Positions 45,725 to 54,458 of a stretch of DNA of 64,000 nucleotides are shown here, in pieces; position 1 is the stretch's first letter, and the number at the start of each line of letters is the position of its first letter. The position numbers and the translations under genes were made by a program. The stretch is from DATBAT01 sp963824805 (GTDB lineage: Bacteria; Acidobacteriota; Terriglobia; Terriglobales; Acidobacteriaceae): contig CAWGQZ010000047.1 of assembly GCA_963824805.1 (NCBI GenBank), positions 1-64,000 on the forward strand. Direction: 5' to 3'. The notes under the pieces are model-generated. The model was not told the origin of the DNA and made no database searches. It worked only from the letters and a program-made list of their open reading frames with translations.

Positions 45725-46723
45725 TTGCCCTGCGTTTTCGCCCGCTCCATACTAAAATCATCCCGAGGTCTCAATCCGATAGTCACACTCGACGACATCC
45801 GTGATGCCCAGGCGCGTCTCCGCGGCGTTATCACGCGGACAGAACTGGTCCCCTACCGCGATGGCGAACTTTATCTGAAGCTTGAAAGCCAGCAACCTAT
45901 AGGTTCGTTCAAATTGCGCGGGGCTTATAACAAGGTCTCCTCGCTGCCCAAGGAACAACAGGCTCGCGGCGTCATCTCCTACTCCAGCGGAAACCACGCC
46001 CAGGGGGTCGCTTATGCCGCACGGGCATTAGGCATAAAATCCATCATCGTCATGCCTAATAACGCCCCTCAGATTAAGCGCGAGGCAACCGCGGCGCTGG
46101 GTGCGGAGATCATACTAGTTGGGCCAGGAAGCGCGGAACGCCAAGAGAAGGCGGAGTCTTTGGCCGCGCAATACGGCTACGCAATCGTACCCCCTTACAA
46201 CGACGAAAAAATTATTGCCGGTCAGGGAACAATGGGGCTGGAGATTCTAGAGGACCTGCCACGCGTCGAATGTATTCTCGCCCCGGTAGGAGGCGGGGGC
46301 ATGATCAGCGGGATTGCGGCAGCGGTAAAGCTAAGCCGTCGCGATGTGAAGGTAATCGGGGTTGAGCCTGAATTCGCCAGCGATGCCCACGCATCTTTCC
46401 GGTCTGGATACATCGTAAAATATGCAGCCGAGCAAGTTTCGCGCACGCTTGCCGACGGGCTACGGACACAGAGTGTCGGGCCCATCAACTTCGAACACAT
46501 TCGCCAATACGTCGACGACATCATTACGGTCAGCGAGGAAGAAATTCGGGGAGCGCTCGAGCTTTTGGCATCTGACACTAAGACGGTGGCTGAACCCAGT
46601 GGCGCGGTGGCGGTGGCGGGATTTCTATTTCACCGCGACCGGTTACCGAAAGCTCAGCTGACCGTAGCCGTTGTGAGCGGGGGAAACATAGATCCAAAGC
46701 TCTTGCAGGAAGTCCGTCAATGA
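45725..46723 (+). CDS. Threonine/serine dehydratase (PLP-dependent)
   Basis: Fold-type II PLP enzyme deaminating threonine to 2-oxobutanoate. About 320-332 residues with no C-terminal ACT domain, thus the catabolic-like short form. It has QPIGSFKLRGAYNKV (PLP Lys), SSGNHAQGVAYAA, VGGGGMISGIAAAVK (phosphate cup) and VVSGGNID at the end. The N terminus is uncertain: the TTG at 45725 gives ~19 extra residues before IVTLDDIRDAQ, and no good start codon is closer. Confidence 0.9.
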   Translation: MPCVFARSILKSSRGLNPIVTLDDIRDAQARLRGVITRTELVPYRDGELYLKLESQQPIGSFKLRGAYNKVSSLPKEQQARGVISYSSGNHAQGVAYAARALGIKSIIVMPNNAPQIKREATAALGAEIILVGPGSAERQEKAESLAAQYGYAIVPPYNDEKIIAGQGTMGLEILEDLPRVECILAPVGGGGMISGIAAAVKLSRRDVKVIGVEPEFASDAHASFRSGYIVKYAAEQVSRTLADGLRTQSVGPINFEHIRQYVDDIITVSEEEIRGALELLASDTKTVAEPSGAVAVAGFLFHRDRLPKAQLTVAVVSGGNIDPKLLQEVRQ

Positions 46724-47649
46724 TTAGGGTTTGGCAGAAACTTGTGCTGGTGTGCTTGCTGCTTGGCGCGTCTGGCTTCGCCGCAAACTATCAGCACGGT
46801 GCGATGGTCCGCGAAGCCTCCATCTATGTCTCTCCCGATCCCAGTTCGGCGAAACTCGGCGATGTGGGGCGCGGCCGCGAGGTGATTATCCTCGAAAGCC
46901 CTCGCGACTGGGTCCACGTAGAGGCGAACGTAAGTCCGACCCGCACCATCACCGGCTGGGTTTTGAACAAGGGGGTGATTGCAGCCGACACCCCGAATGG
47001 CGACAAAATTTTGTTTGGAGAGGCCACGGATTCCGAAGACGAAGCCAGCCACAGCCGCGGCCGGCGCGGGGCGGCGCAAGACGCGATGTGGGTTTACCAT
47101 GCGGTCTACGAATTATTTCCTGGCTCTCCTCTCGCGGGTGAGGCGTTATACCGGGCCGCCGACATCCGCTGGCAACTCGATAAAGTTGACGTGATGACCA
47201 AGCCGTCGGCGCGAGAACAGGACGCCTACCTGCGGGGCGAGATCGACGATAGCTGGATGAAAGAGACCATCAAGAAATTTCCTGGCACCAAGTGGGCCGA
47301 TCTCGCAGCGTATACGTTGCTCGATAACAAGATCTGCGGTGACTGGCAGGGAGCCTCGAAATGCCCGGAAAAAGAAACCGACCTTTATGAGAAGTATGCT
47401 GCTGAGCATCCCCAGTCTCCGAAAGCTGGGCAGGCGCTTTACAACGCGGCATGGCGACAATCGGCCCTTATCGAGATTTATAAGACGGAAGAAGATCGCA
47501 AGAAGTCAGAACAAGCTAAAGCCCGCGCCATTGCGTTGGCTCAGAAAGCAATGGCACAGTCCGCGCAGGGCGATTGGAATGCCCGTGCCCAGCGGCTCAT
47601 CTACTTAGTACAAAACAATATTCCTACCTGGGGCAATGCCCAAGACTGA
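46720..47649 (+). CDS. Secreted SH3b and TPR-like repeat protein
   Basis: 309 residues. Signal peptide (KLVLVCLLLGASGFA), then an SH3b-type domain at ~25-90 (GAMVREASIYVSPDPSSAKL, RGREVIILESPRDWVHVEA, ITGWVLNKGV). Then come a charged linker and TPR/Sel1-like helical repeats (VYELFPGSPLAGEALYRAAD, IKKFPGTKWADLAAYTLL, AEHPQSPKAGQALYNAA). This resembles periplasmic outer-membrane-assembly-like TPR proteins. It overlaps the dehydratase stop by four bases (ATGA). Confidence 0.75.
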   Translation: MIRVWQKLVLVCLLLGASGFAANYQHGAMVREASIYVSPDPSSAKLGDVGRGREVIILESPRDWVHVEANVSPTRTITGWVLNKGVIAADTPNGDKILFGEATDSEDEASHSRGRRGAAQDAMWVYHAVYELFPGSPLAGEALYRAADIRWQLDKVDVMTKPSAREQDAYLRGEIDDSWMKETIKKFPGTKWADLAAYTLLDNKICGDWQGASKCPEKETDLYEKYAAEHPQSPKAGQALYNAAWRQSALIEIYKTEEDRKKSEQAKARAIALAQKAMAQSAQGDWNARAQRLIYLVQNNIPTWGNAQD

Positions 47650-47660
47650 TCTAAAGAGTA

Positions 47661-47786
47661 GGGCTCGGCTTCAGCCGTGCCAACGAGACCTATTCCTCAA
47701 TTGCGCCCGGTAGGGCGCAACCATCACCACCCCAGTTGCTTCCCATGGGCGCAGAATCCATGGTCGTTTGCTGCACGGCTGAAGCC
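47661..47786. repeat. Nested palindromic intergenic element
   Basis: GGCTTCAGCCGTGC (47667-47680) and GCACGGCTGAAGCC (47773-47786) are exact inverted 14-mers 92 bases apart. Between them, 47701-47720 is a perfect hairpin, TTGCGCCC-GGTA-GGGCGCAA. Neither is followed by a T-run. It is likely a repetitive extragenic palindrome-type element or a structured RNA. Confidence 0.6.
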
Positions 47787-47922
47787 AATGCACTACCAAA
47801 TGGATTGATTTTTCCCTGACCTGGCGCCCACAAATCGCAAAGCTAGGTAGGACTCATACCAAATAACCAAGCGGATTACGGCGGGACTCTGCGATACTTT
47901 GAGCCTTGTCTTCGGAGGAAGC

Positions 47923-48811
47923 TTGAACGATTATTTGTTGTCTGTGGTGTTGGGAATTGTCGAAGGCGTCACCGAGTTTTTACCGGTCAGTTCGACCGCT
48001 CACCTGCGCATTTCAGAAGCGTTGTTCCATGTCAGTCTGACCAGCGGCTATTGGAAGATGTACACCATCGTCATTCAATTGGGAGCTATTTTGTGCCTCC
48101 CGGTATATTTTCGCGCAGCGTATCGCCAAGTTCATTTCTACCTTTCCTCGTGGCGAGGATGGCACTCGTACCGCTCTCACGCATCCGTTAGGCTTGACGG
48201 CCATTGCCTTTTTGGTGACTGCCCTTCCCGCTTTTCTGCTGACAAAAATTATCGGCAAGCATCTCGAGAGCCTTTACATCATGGGGATGTCGCTGCTCGT
48301 GGGCGGCATCGTGATGTGGATCGTGGATGCCATGAATTCGCGCTCTGAGGCCGCCGGACCCGGCGTTTCCGGCCGAATTCGTACCTGGAAGATGGAAGCC
48401 ATGAGCCTCGGCCAGGCTATCTGGATTGGTGCCTGCCAGATTCTTTCCGCCGTTTTTCCCGGGACCTCACGTTCCATGGCGACCATCGCCGGTGGACAGC
48501 TTGCCGGTATATCGCGCGCCGCAGCGCTTGAATTCTCGTTCTTTCTCTCCATCCCGACCATGTGTGCCGCGACTGGATACGACCTGCTGAAGTCCTTACG
48601 CGGAAAGGACGACAACCCGATCGGCGTCGCACAAATCGATCCTCACGGATGGGTAGTGCTGGCAATCGGATTCATCGTCTCATTCATCGTCGCCTATGGG
48701 TCGGTTGCATGGTTCATGGCCTGGGTTCGCCGCCGCGGATTTGTGCCGTTTGCTATTTACCGGATCATTGTGGGTGCATTGGTCTTGGCGTTCGCATCCC
48801 GGCTCGGGTAG
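47923..48811 (+). CDS. uppP: Undecaprenyl-diphosphatase, frameshifted
   Basis: Membrane phosphatase recycling undecaprenyl diphosphate, the lipid carrier of peptidoglycan synthesis. About 295 residues. The start is a TTG at 47923 following GGAGGAAG (MNDYLLSVVLGIVEGVTEF). Motif 1, GVTEFLPVSSTAHLRI, has the conserved Glu and His. The second motif is PGTSRSMATIAGGQ. Near 48113-48117 one extra base splits PVYFR from QRIAKFISTFPRGEDG. Eight-helix topology is intact when rejoined. Confidence 0.9.
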
Positions 48812-48870
48812 CAATCGCCCGTACCAAAGCTCTCACCCAGTTAAACTCCATTCTTTGCGCTGAAGATCCA

Positions 48871-48945
48871 CGCTTCCACGGTAGCCAAACTTCTTACGCC
48901 TAGACAATGCAGACTGCTCTAGTTCTTGGAATTACCGTGGAAGCG
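48871..48945. repeat. 13-bp perfect inverted repeat
   Basis: CGCTTCCACGGTA (48871-48883) and TACCGTGGAAGCG (48933-48945) are exact reverse complements separated by 49 bases, in the ~310-base gap between uppP and ftsK. No transposase-like frame lies between, so it is a small palindromic element, operator pair or hairpin. Confidence 0.5.
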
Positions 48946-49124
48946 CTCGCCTTCCGCCGAGCTAGGAAAACGATTAAGAATGCGCGCTTTAGCGCCCGCC
49001 GCCGGCGGCCCGATACTGTTTAACTACCCCCGCATTGCCGCTTCCCCAAGTTCTTGTAATAATCATTAGGCTCTGGCGTCGACGGCCGGTCAAGGAGAAA
49101 TATTTCCAACGGCTTCCACGCCCT

Positions 49125-51473
49125 ATGAAGTTCATCGCCAAGATCTTCGCTCCGACAAACAACCGTCGGCTCAATGAGCTGATCGGATTTTTGTTGTGTG
49201 TCTTCGCGCTCCTTCTCTTCCTCGCACTAGCTTCGTATTCGGCCCTTGACCCCTCGCTCAATAGTGCTTCGGTGCTCGACGGATCACGCACCGCCCGCAA
49301 CTGGATCGGCATCGTTGGCGCCATTGGCTCTGACCTTCTATTGCAGGGATTTGGCATAGGTGCTTTTCTTTTGCCAGTGTTCGCCGGACTTCTCGGTGTG
49401 CGCTGGTTCCGCTCGCGGAAAACGATCTCACCGGTGGCCAAAACTCTCGGCGGCCTGTGGCTGATCGTCTTCATTCCGGCTTTGCTGGCTCTGCTTCCAG
49501 GGCATGTTCGATGGGTGCATGTCATCCCGATTGAAGGACTGCTTGGACGCATTGTTGGCGACGCCCTTATTCATTACCTCAATCTCGCCGGCGCCTACAT
49601 CGTCTGCGCCACTGTACTCGGGGTTGCGCTTTATCTTTCCACCGCATTTTCATTCTCCTCGGTTCAGGTCTGGCTGCCTACGCGCTTCGCGTTTGCCATC
49701 GCACTCTGGCAGCGCTATCAGGATTGGAAAAAACAACGAGCCCAGCGGAAAATGCAAAAGGAACTCGAGAAGCGCCGCGCCACTAAGCCCATGGTGGCCA
49801 CGCAAACGGTACCCGCGCCTCCTGCTGAGCCTTTCTACACTCCCCGCCGGGCCGAGCCAGTGAAGTCGGGCATCGATCGCATGTTGGCGCCCACGGTGAG
49901 TGAAGAGCAGCCTGAAGCGGAATCCGATCCCGAGGTCGAAGTCACGCAACGTGCGGACCCGGTAAAATCGAAGACCACAATGCCGCGTATTGCCGGGGGT
50001 TACAAGCTGCCTTCGAGCAGCCTGCTGCACCGCACCGACGACCAGCAGGTGGTTGATGCGGACGAGCTAAAACTCCTGGCGCAAATACTGGTGGAGAAGT
50101 ACGCCGAATTCGGGGTGCACGGACAAGTTACGCAAATTAATCCCGGCCCGGTTGTTACCACCTTTGAATTCAAGCCCGAAGCGGGCATCAAGTATAGCCG
50201 GATTACCAACCTTACCGACGATCTTTGCCTCGCCCTGAAAGCGGAAAGCATTCTGGTTGAGCGCATGGCTGGCAAGTCTACCGTCGGCATTCAGGTTCCG
50301 AATCGCGAACGCGAAATTATCTGGCTGCGCGAGAACATCGAGTCGCATGAGTTCATGGGCAACAAGTCAAAACTCACTCTGGCGCTCGGAAAGGATATTA
50401 ACGGACGTATTTCGACTGCCGACCTCGCCGGTATGCCTCACCTGCTGATCGCAGGCTCGACCGGAGCCGGCAAGAGCGTGGCCCTCAACGCCATGATCAT
50501 GTCGATTCTGTACAAGTCGACTCCCGATCAAGTACGGATGATTCTCGTCGATCCCAAGCGACTGGAACTCGGCAACTACGAAGGCGTTCCGCATCTGTAC
50601 ACCCCGATCATCACCGAGCCCAAACTGGCTGCCAATGCCCTGCGCAATGCGGTACGCGAAATGGAACGCCGCCTGAAGCTGTTGGCGGAAAAAGGTGTTC
50701 GCAACATCGATCAGTACAACAAGCTGTTCGACGAAGAGGCCACCCGCAGCCTGTTCGGAGACGAGAGCGAAGACCGCCCCCTGCCCTACATGGTCATTAT
50801 CATCGATGAGTTGGCGGACTTGATGATGCTCGATTCGAGCAACGTGGAAGAGTCAATCACTCGGCTGGCCCAGATGGCCCGCGCGGTCGGCATTCATCTC
50901 GTATTGGCAACCCAGCGCCCTTCCGTCGACGTTATCACCGGACTTATCAAAGCCAACTTCCCGGCGCGTATTTCATTCCGGGTCGCTACTAAAGTTGACT
51001 CGCGCACGATTCTTGACGCCAATGGGGCTGAGGCTCTGTTGGGCAAAGGCGACATGTTGTACCTGCCGTCGGGATCAGCCCGGGTACATCGCCTGCATGC
51101 CCCGTTTGTTACGGAGAAGGAAATCGCCGCAGTGGTCGAGTTCTGGCGTGCCCAGGGTACCGCCGAATACGAACAGAAATTCCTCGAAGCCCCCAAAGAA
51201 GACCGGGAATCTGGGAAAGATGGCGAAGGCAACGATGTCGACGAAAACGACAACGATCCCCTATACAACGATGGAGTTCGATTGGTGCTCGAGTTCGGCA
51301 AAGCCTCCACTTCCCTGCTGCAACGCCGCCTACGGATCGGGTATGGAAGGGCCGCTCATTTAATCGACCTCATGGAACGCGACGGCATCGTGGGTGCCGC
51401 CGACGGCCCCAAGCCGCGCGAAGTCCTCAAGCGCCCCGACTGGATCACAGAAGTAGAAGAATCCATGCGGTAG
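49125..51473 (+). CDS. ftsK: FtsK/SpoIIIE-type DNA translocase
   Basis: Septal DNA pump that clears and resolves chromosomes at division. About 782 residues from ATG 49125 (90 bases inside the longest frame; the extra N terminus is not conserved). It has four to five N-terminal TM segments (LIGFLLCVFALLLFLALASY onward), a short linker, then the motor: alpha/beta domains with LAGMPHLLIAGSTGAGKSV (Walker A), MVIIIDELADLMML (Walker B) and LATQRPSVDVITGLIK. The C-terminal gamma winged helix is LQRRLRIGYGRAAHLIDLME. The long Pro/Gln linker of E. coli FtsK is absent. Confidence 0.95.
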   Translation: MKFIAKIFAPTNNRRLNELIGFLLCVFALLLFLALASYSALDPSLNSASVLDGSRTARNWIGIVGAIGSDLLLQGFGIGAFLLPVFAGLLGVRWFRSRKTISPVAKTLGGLWLIVFIPALLALLPGHVRWVHVIPIEGLLGRIVGDALIHYLNLAGAYIVCATVLGVALYLSTAFSFSSVQVWLPTRFAFAIALWQRYQDWKKQRAQRKMQKELEKRRATKPMVATQTVPAPPAEPFYTPRRAEPVKSGIDRMLAPTVSEEQPEAESDPEVEVTQRADPVKSKTTMPRIAGGYKLPSSSLLHRTDDQQVVDADELKLLAQILVEKYAEFGVHGQVTQINPGPVVTTFEFKPEAGIKYSRITNLTDDLCLALKAESILVERMAGKSTVGIQVPNREREIIWLRENIESHEFMGNKSKLTLALGKDINGRISTADLAGMPHLLIAGSTGAGKSVALNAMIMSILYKSTPDQVRMILVDPKRLELGNYEGVPHLYTPIITEPKLAANALRNAVREMERRLKLLAEKGVRNIDQYNKLFDEEATRSLFGDESEDRPLPYMVIIIDELADLMMLDSSNVEESITRLAQMARAVGIHLVLATQRPSVDVITGLIKANFPARISFRVATKVDSRTILDANGAEALLGKGDMLYLPSGSARVHRLHAPFVTEKEIAAVVEFWRAQGTAEYEQKFLEAPKEDRESGKDGEGNDVDENDNDPLYNDGVRLVLEFGKASTSLLQRRLRIGYGRAAHLIDLMERDGIVGAADGPKPREVLKRPDWITEVEESMR

Positions 51474-51497
51474 GCCTATTCTCCGGAAAGCAAAAGA

Positions 51498-51532
51498 ACC
51501 CCACGTCTCGCAGATAACGCGAGAAATGGGGT
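51498..51532. terminator. Hairpin between convergent ftsK and coiled-coil gene
   Basis: ACCCCA and TCTCGC pair with GCGAGA and TGGGGT, interrupted by a CG/AA internal loop, with loop AGATAAC. It sits midway between the two stops and can serve both strands, although T-runs are short. Confidence 0.6.
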
Positions 51533-51551
51533 ACCCTCGGCCCCTCAAATA

Positions 51552-52736
51552 CTACTTTTTCGGCTTGGCCGAGCGGGATACAGCACTGCTTCGGTTAGCA
51601 ACTTTCTCCTGATACGCATTCTCGAAGCGCGCGGCATCGCGGCTCGCTTCTTCGCAATACTTGGCGAGGTTTTCAGCCAGGCTGATTAAACCATCCTCGT
51701 AGCCAATGACGGCTAGTTCTGTATTGTTTCCGCGGAGCGGGTCCGCCACCGAAGTATTGATCTGGCTCAGGTTCTGCTTCAGCCAGGCGTCATAGCTCGA
51801 AACCACTTCTTGATATCGGGCTTTGCGTTGCGCATAGAGATCCGCGCGCTGGCTAAGCTCAATGGCAGCCCGCTCACGGTCGCGTGTGGCCTGCTCAAGT
51901 TCCAGGGCCATTACCTGTGCGGGGTCGCGATCATGGCCGTATTCTCCTAACTCGACCACCGGAACTTTCCCCATTTTTGCGCCTATCTCTCGCGAGATTT
52001 CGTCATGGCTACCTTTGCTGGTTGAGATTGCGTAATCTTTCCTGGCAAGATCCGAATCGATCTCGCCGATGCGCTGTGCCATCTGGGCCAACTCGTTACG
52101 GATGGCCATTGCGCTAGCGGTCTCGTTGCTGGCTGCGATTTGTTGCTGGGCCTTCTGGTGCTGCTCGGGCGTCGGCGGGGCCACCGTTCCCATGTTCTTG
52201 CGAAGCTCAGCTTCCTTCTCCTGCTCGCTCATCTTTTGAAAGCGCGCCCGGTATTCAGGATCGTTCATCATTCGCTGCATCATGGCTTGCATCGACGGCG
52301 AGTTGCGCCCTCCCCCGGTGACCAGATTCTGCTGAAAAGCGGCCATCGACTGCTGGGCCGCTGCTTTACGCTGTTCTGGGGTCATCTGCTGGAGTTTGCC
52401 GATGCCACCCATTCCGGCCACGATCGGGTTCGAGTTGGACTGGGCCCTGGCCTGCGCTTCTAAAGTTACCTGATCAGGCATTCCCTTTGCTCGCGCGGAC
52501 GCTCCCTGTTTGATCAGTTCGTGCGCATCAGTCGTGCGCTGGTAGAACAAGGGAAAGACATCGCCCGACTGTTGAACACGCTTGGCAGCCTCCGCTGGCG
52601 TGTTAGGCACTCCCGGCGCCGCCTCAAGCAGGGCATGCAGGTCGGTTTTTCCCAGGATAGAAGGGCTTTGCTGTGCCTGTGCGAAAGCGCTCATGGCGGA
52701 CAATGCAAACACTAGCGTGGTCTGGACAAATTTCAT
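51552..52736 (-). CDS. Secreted alpha-helical / coiled-coil protein of unknown function
   Basis: 394 residues. Signal peptide (VQTTLVFALSAMSAFAQ). Rich in Gln, Ala, Glu and Arg with heptad-like stretches (LARKDYAISTSKGSHDEISR, EQATRDRERAAIELSQRADL, YAQRKARYQEVVSSY), and low-complexity MQAMMQRMMNDPEYRARF in the middle. A lysine-rich tail ends SAKPKK. Probably a helical periplasmic scaffold; no domain family recognised. Confidence 0.6.
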   Translation of the reverse strand: MKFVQTTLVFALSAMSAFAQAQQSPSILGKTDLHALLEAAPGVPNTPAEAAKRVQQSGDVFPLFYQRTTDAHELIKQGASARAKGMPDQVTLEAQARAQSNSNPIVAGMGGIGKLQQMTPEQRKAAAQQSMAAFQQNLVTGGGRNSPSMQAMMQRMMNDPEYRARFQKMSEQEKEAELRKNMGTVAPPTPEQHQKAQQQIAASNETASAMAIRNELAQMAQRIGEIDSDLARKDYAISTSKGSHDEISREIGAKMGKVPVVELGEYGHDRDPAQVMALELEQATRDRERAAIELSQRADLYAQRKARYQEVVSSYDAWLKQNLSQINTSVADPLRGNNTELAVIGYEDGLISLAENLAKYCEEASRDAARFENAYQEKVANRSSAVSRSAKPKK

Positions 52737-53189
52737 GGGACTCTCCTATTCAGAAATGTGAAGGTAATCGGCGGAGGTCGTGCCCTTGGGTACGGTGAGC
52801 CAAGGTTAGCCTCATCACGTAACGCGGAGAATGTCCCGAAGATGGCTCATCGAAAAAATCGAATTTCCAAATAAATCGAGAGCGGCTGGATCATCGATCC
52901 GAAGTTATGCGTCGGCTGTCCGTTTGGCATCCAATATTGTGTACCTTGGGTACCTTGTCTTGTTCCTAATCCCATCCTAAAGTGCATCCCAATCTAGCCC
53001 GATTCCGGTTTAAAGAAAAAGCTCGTCGGGAATTCTTGCCGCTTCCTAAGACTGTTTCGGCCTGAGTGGGCCGGGAAAAACGGTCGCCTTCGCCCAAATT
53101 TAGACACGACTTTGGAACTGCGCCGTTCCTCGCCCAAAATCCCCCCAACCGCCGTCGGAGTGTTCTCTGCTCCGTGTTTGGAGATGCCT
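52737..53189. other. 450-base intergenic region between divergent genes
   Basis: No credible gene. It should contain the divergent promoters of the coiled-coil gene and the di-haem gene. Repeated TACCTTG words occur near 52940-52960; no confident promoter was identified. Confidence 0.4.
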
Positions 53190-54395
53190 ATGAAGAGGAG
53201 CGTACTAAACTGCTGCAAGATTATTTGCCTGTTTGCCCTGCTTACCGTCCTAATCGCTACCGCTCATATAAGCTCAGAAGCCCCCACAGGATTCGATACG
53301 CTGACCAATGGTGCCGTCGATCAAGAAACTCATGATTCTGACCGGGAACAATTTGAAGAACCAGTAACACCCGAGGACGGACTCGGCCCGCTCTACAACG
53401 CGACCGCTTGTGTGGATTGTCACCAGGACCCAGTGACCGGTGGTAGCAGCCAGGTAAGCGAAATGCGCGCCGGCCACCTGGAACACGGCCAATTCGTAAA
53501 CCCGCCCGGTGGTGTCTCCCTCATTCACGACCGGGCAACGGATCGCTTGATTCAGCAACGGGTTCCGGAGTCGGAGAATATTCACGCTTTCCGCATGTCG
53601 ACCAGCGTCATGGGACTGGGATTTGTCGAGGCAATCGACGACCAGACGCTGTTGGATTTAGCGCAGCGGGAATTCCAGCTGACGGGGGGACGAATTCACG
53701 GCCAAGCCATCCTGGTCCCCATTCTGGAAGCTGGTGGTACTTCGCGGGTTGGCCGCTTCGGCTGGAAAGATCAGCACGCCAGCCTCCTGAGCTTTGCGGC
53801 GGATGCCGACCAGGGTGAAAAAGGCGTCAGCAGCGATCTTCTGCCAACCGAAATGACTTACTTCGGGCGGCCAGTCGACGCATTTAACCAAGACCCTACT
53901 GAACCGAACGATACCGAGGGAGACATTCACTTCTACGCCAGCTTCATGCGTGCCACCAAAGCGCCGCCGCGGGGAGCGATCACGCATCAAGTGCAGTCTG
54001 GAGAAGCGGTATTCCGCCAGGTTGGCTGCGACCTATGTCACACGCCCACATTGCAGACTTCGCCAGCGAACACCAGTCTGAATGGTGGGCAGTTCGTTGT
54101 CCCGGCCGCCTTGGGAGGCAAAACGATTCATCCCTTCAGCGATTTTCTGCTCCACGATGTCGGTACCGGAGATGGCATTGTGCAGAATGGAGGGCAGAAG
54201 ACCAGAAACAAGCTTCGCACCGCACCCCTTTGGGGATTGCGCACTCGCAACCGGCTTCTACACGATGGAAGCGCTTTGGATTTGACGGCCGCGATCGAGA
54301 GTCACGATGGCGAAGCAAGAGATGCCCGACGCCAGTTCCGCCGCCTGCAGCGGGATGAAGTCAGGAGCCTGATTGCATTCCTGAACTCACTGTAG
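53190..54395 (+). CDS. DUF1111 di-haem oxidoreductase-like protein
   Basis: About 401 residues from ATG 53190 (GGAG seven bases upstream), with an export signal (CKIICLFALLTVLIATAHIS). It has two CxxCH haem c sites: CVDCH near residue 80 and CDLCH near residue 280. This is the DUF1111 family, related to di-haem cytochrome c peroxidase-like proteins such as those paired with imelysin in iron-handling clusters; no imelysin is nearby. Periplasmic electron transfer is inferred. Confidence 0.85.
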   Translation: MKRSVLNCCKIICLFALLTVLIATAHISSEAPTGFDTLTNGAVDQETHDSDREQFEEPVTPEDGLGPLYNATACVDCHQDPVTGGSSQVSEMRAGHLEHGQFVNPPGGVSLIHDRATDRLIQQRVPESENIHAFRMSTSVMGLGFVEAIDDQTLLDLAQREFQLTGGRIHGQAILVPILEAGGTSRVGRFGWKDQHASLLSFAADADQGEKGVSSDLLPTEMTYFGRPVDAFNQDPTEPNDTEGDIHFYASFMRATKAPPRGAITHQVQSGEAVFRQVGCDLCHTPTLQTSPANTSLNGGQFVVPAALGGKTIHPFSDFLLHDVGTGDGIVQNGGQKTRNKLRTAPLWGLRTRNRLLHDGSALDLTAAIESHDGEARDARRQFRRLQRDEVRSLIAFLNSL

Positions 54396-54422
54396 ACGTT
54401 GGCAGCGGTGCCTCCCCCGGGG

Positions 54423-54458
54423 ATGCCCCGTTCAAGCTCTGCTTGGGCGGGGCATTTT
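54423..54458 (+). terminator. Rho-independent terminator of the di-haem gene
   Basis: ATGCCCCG, TT, CAAGC, loop TCT, GCTTG, GG, CGGGGCAT then TTTTA: two-part stem of 13 bp with a T-run. It abuts the stop of the convergent aminotransferase. Confidence 0.85.
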
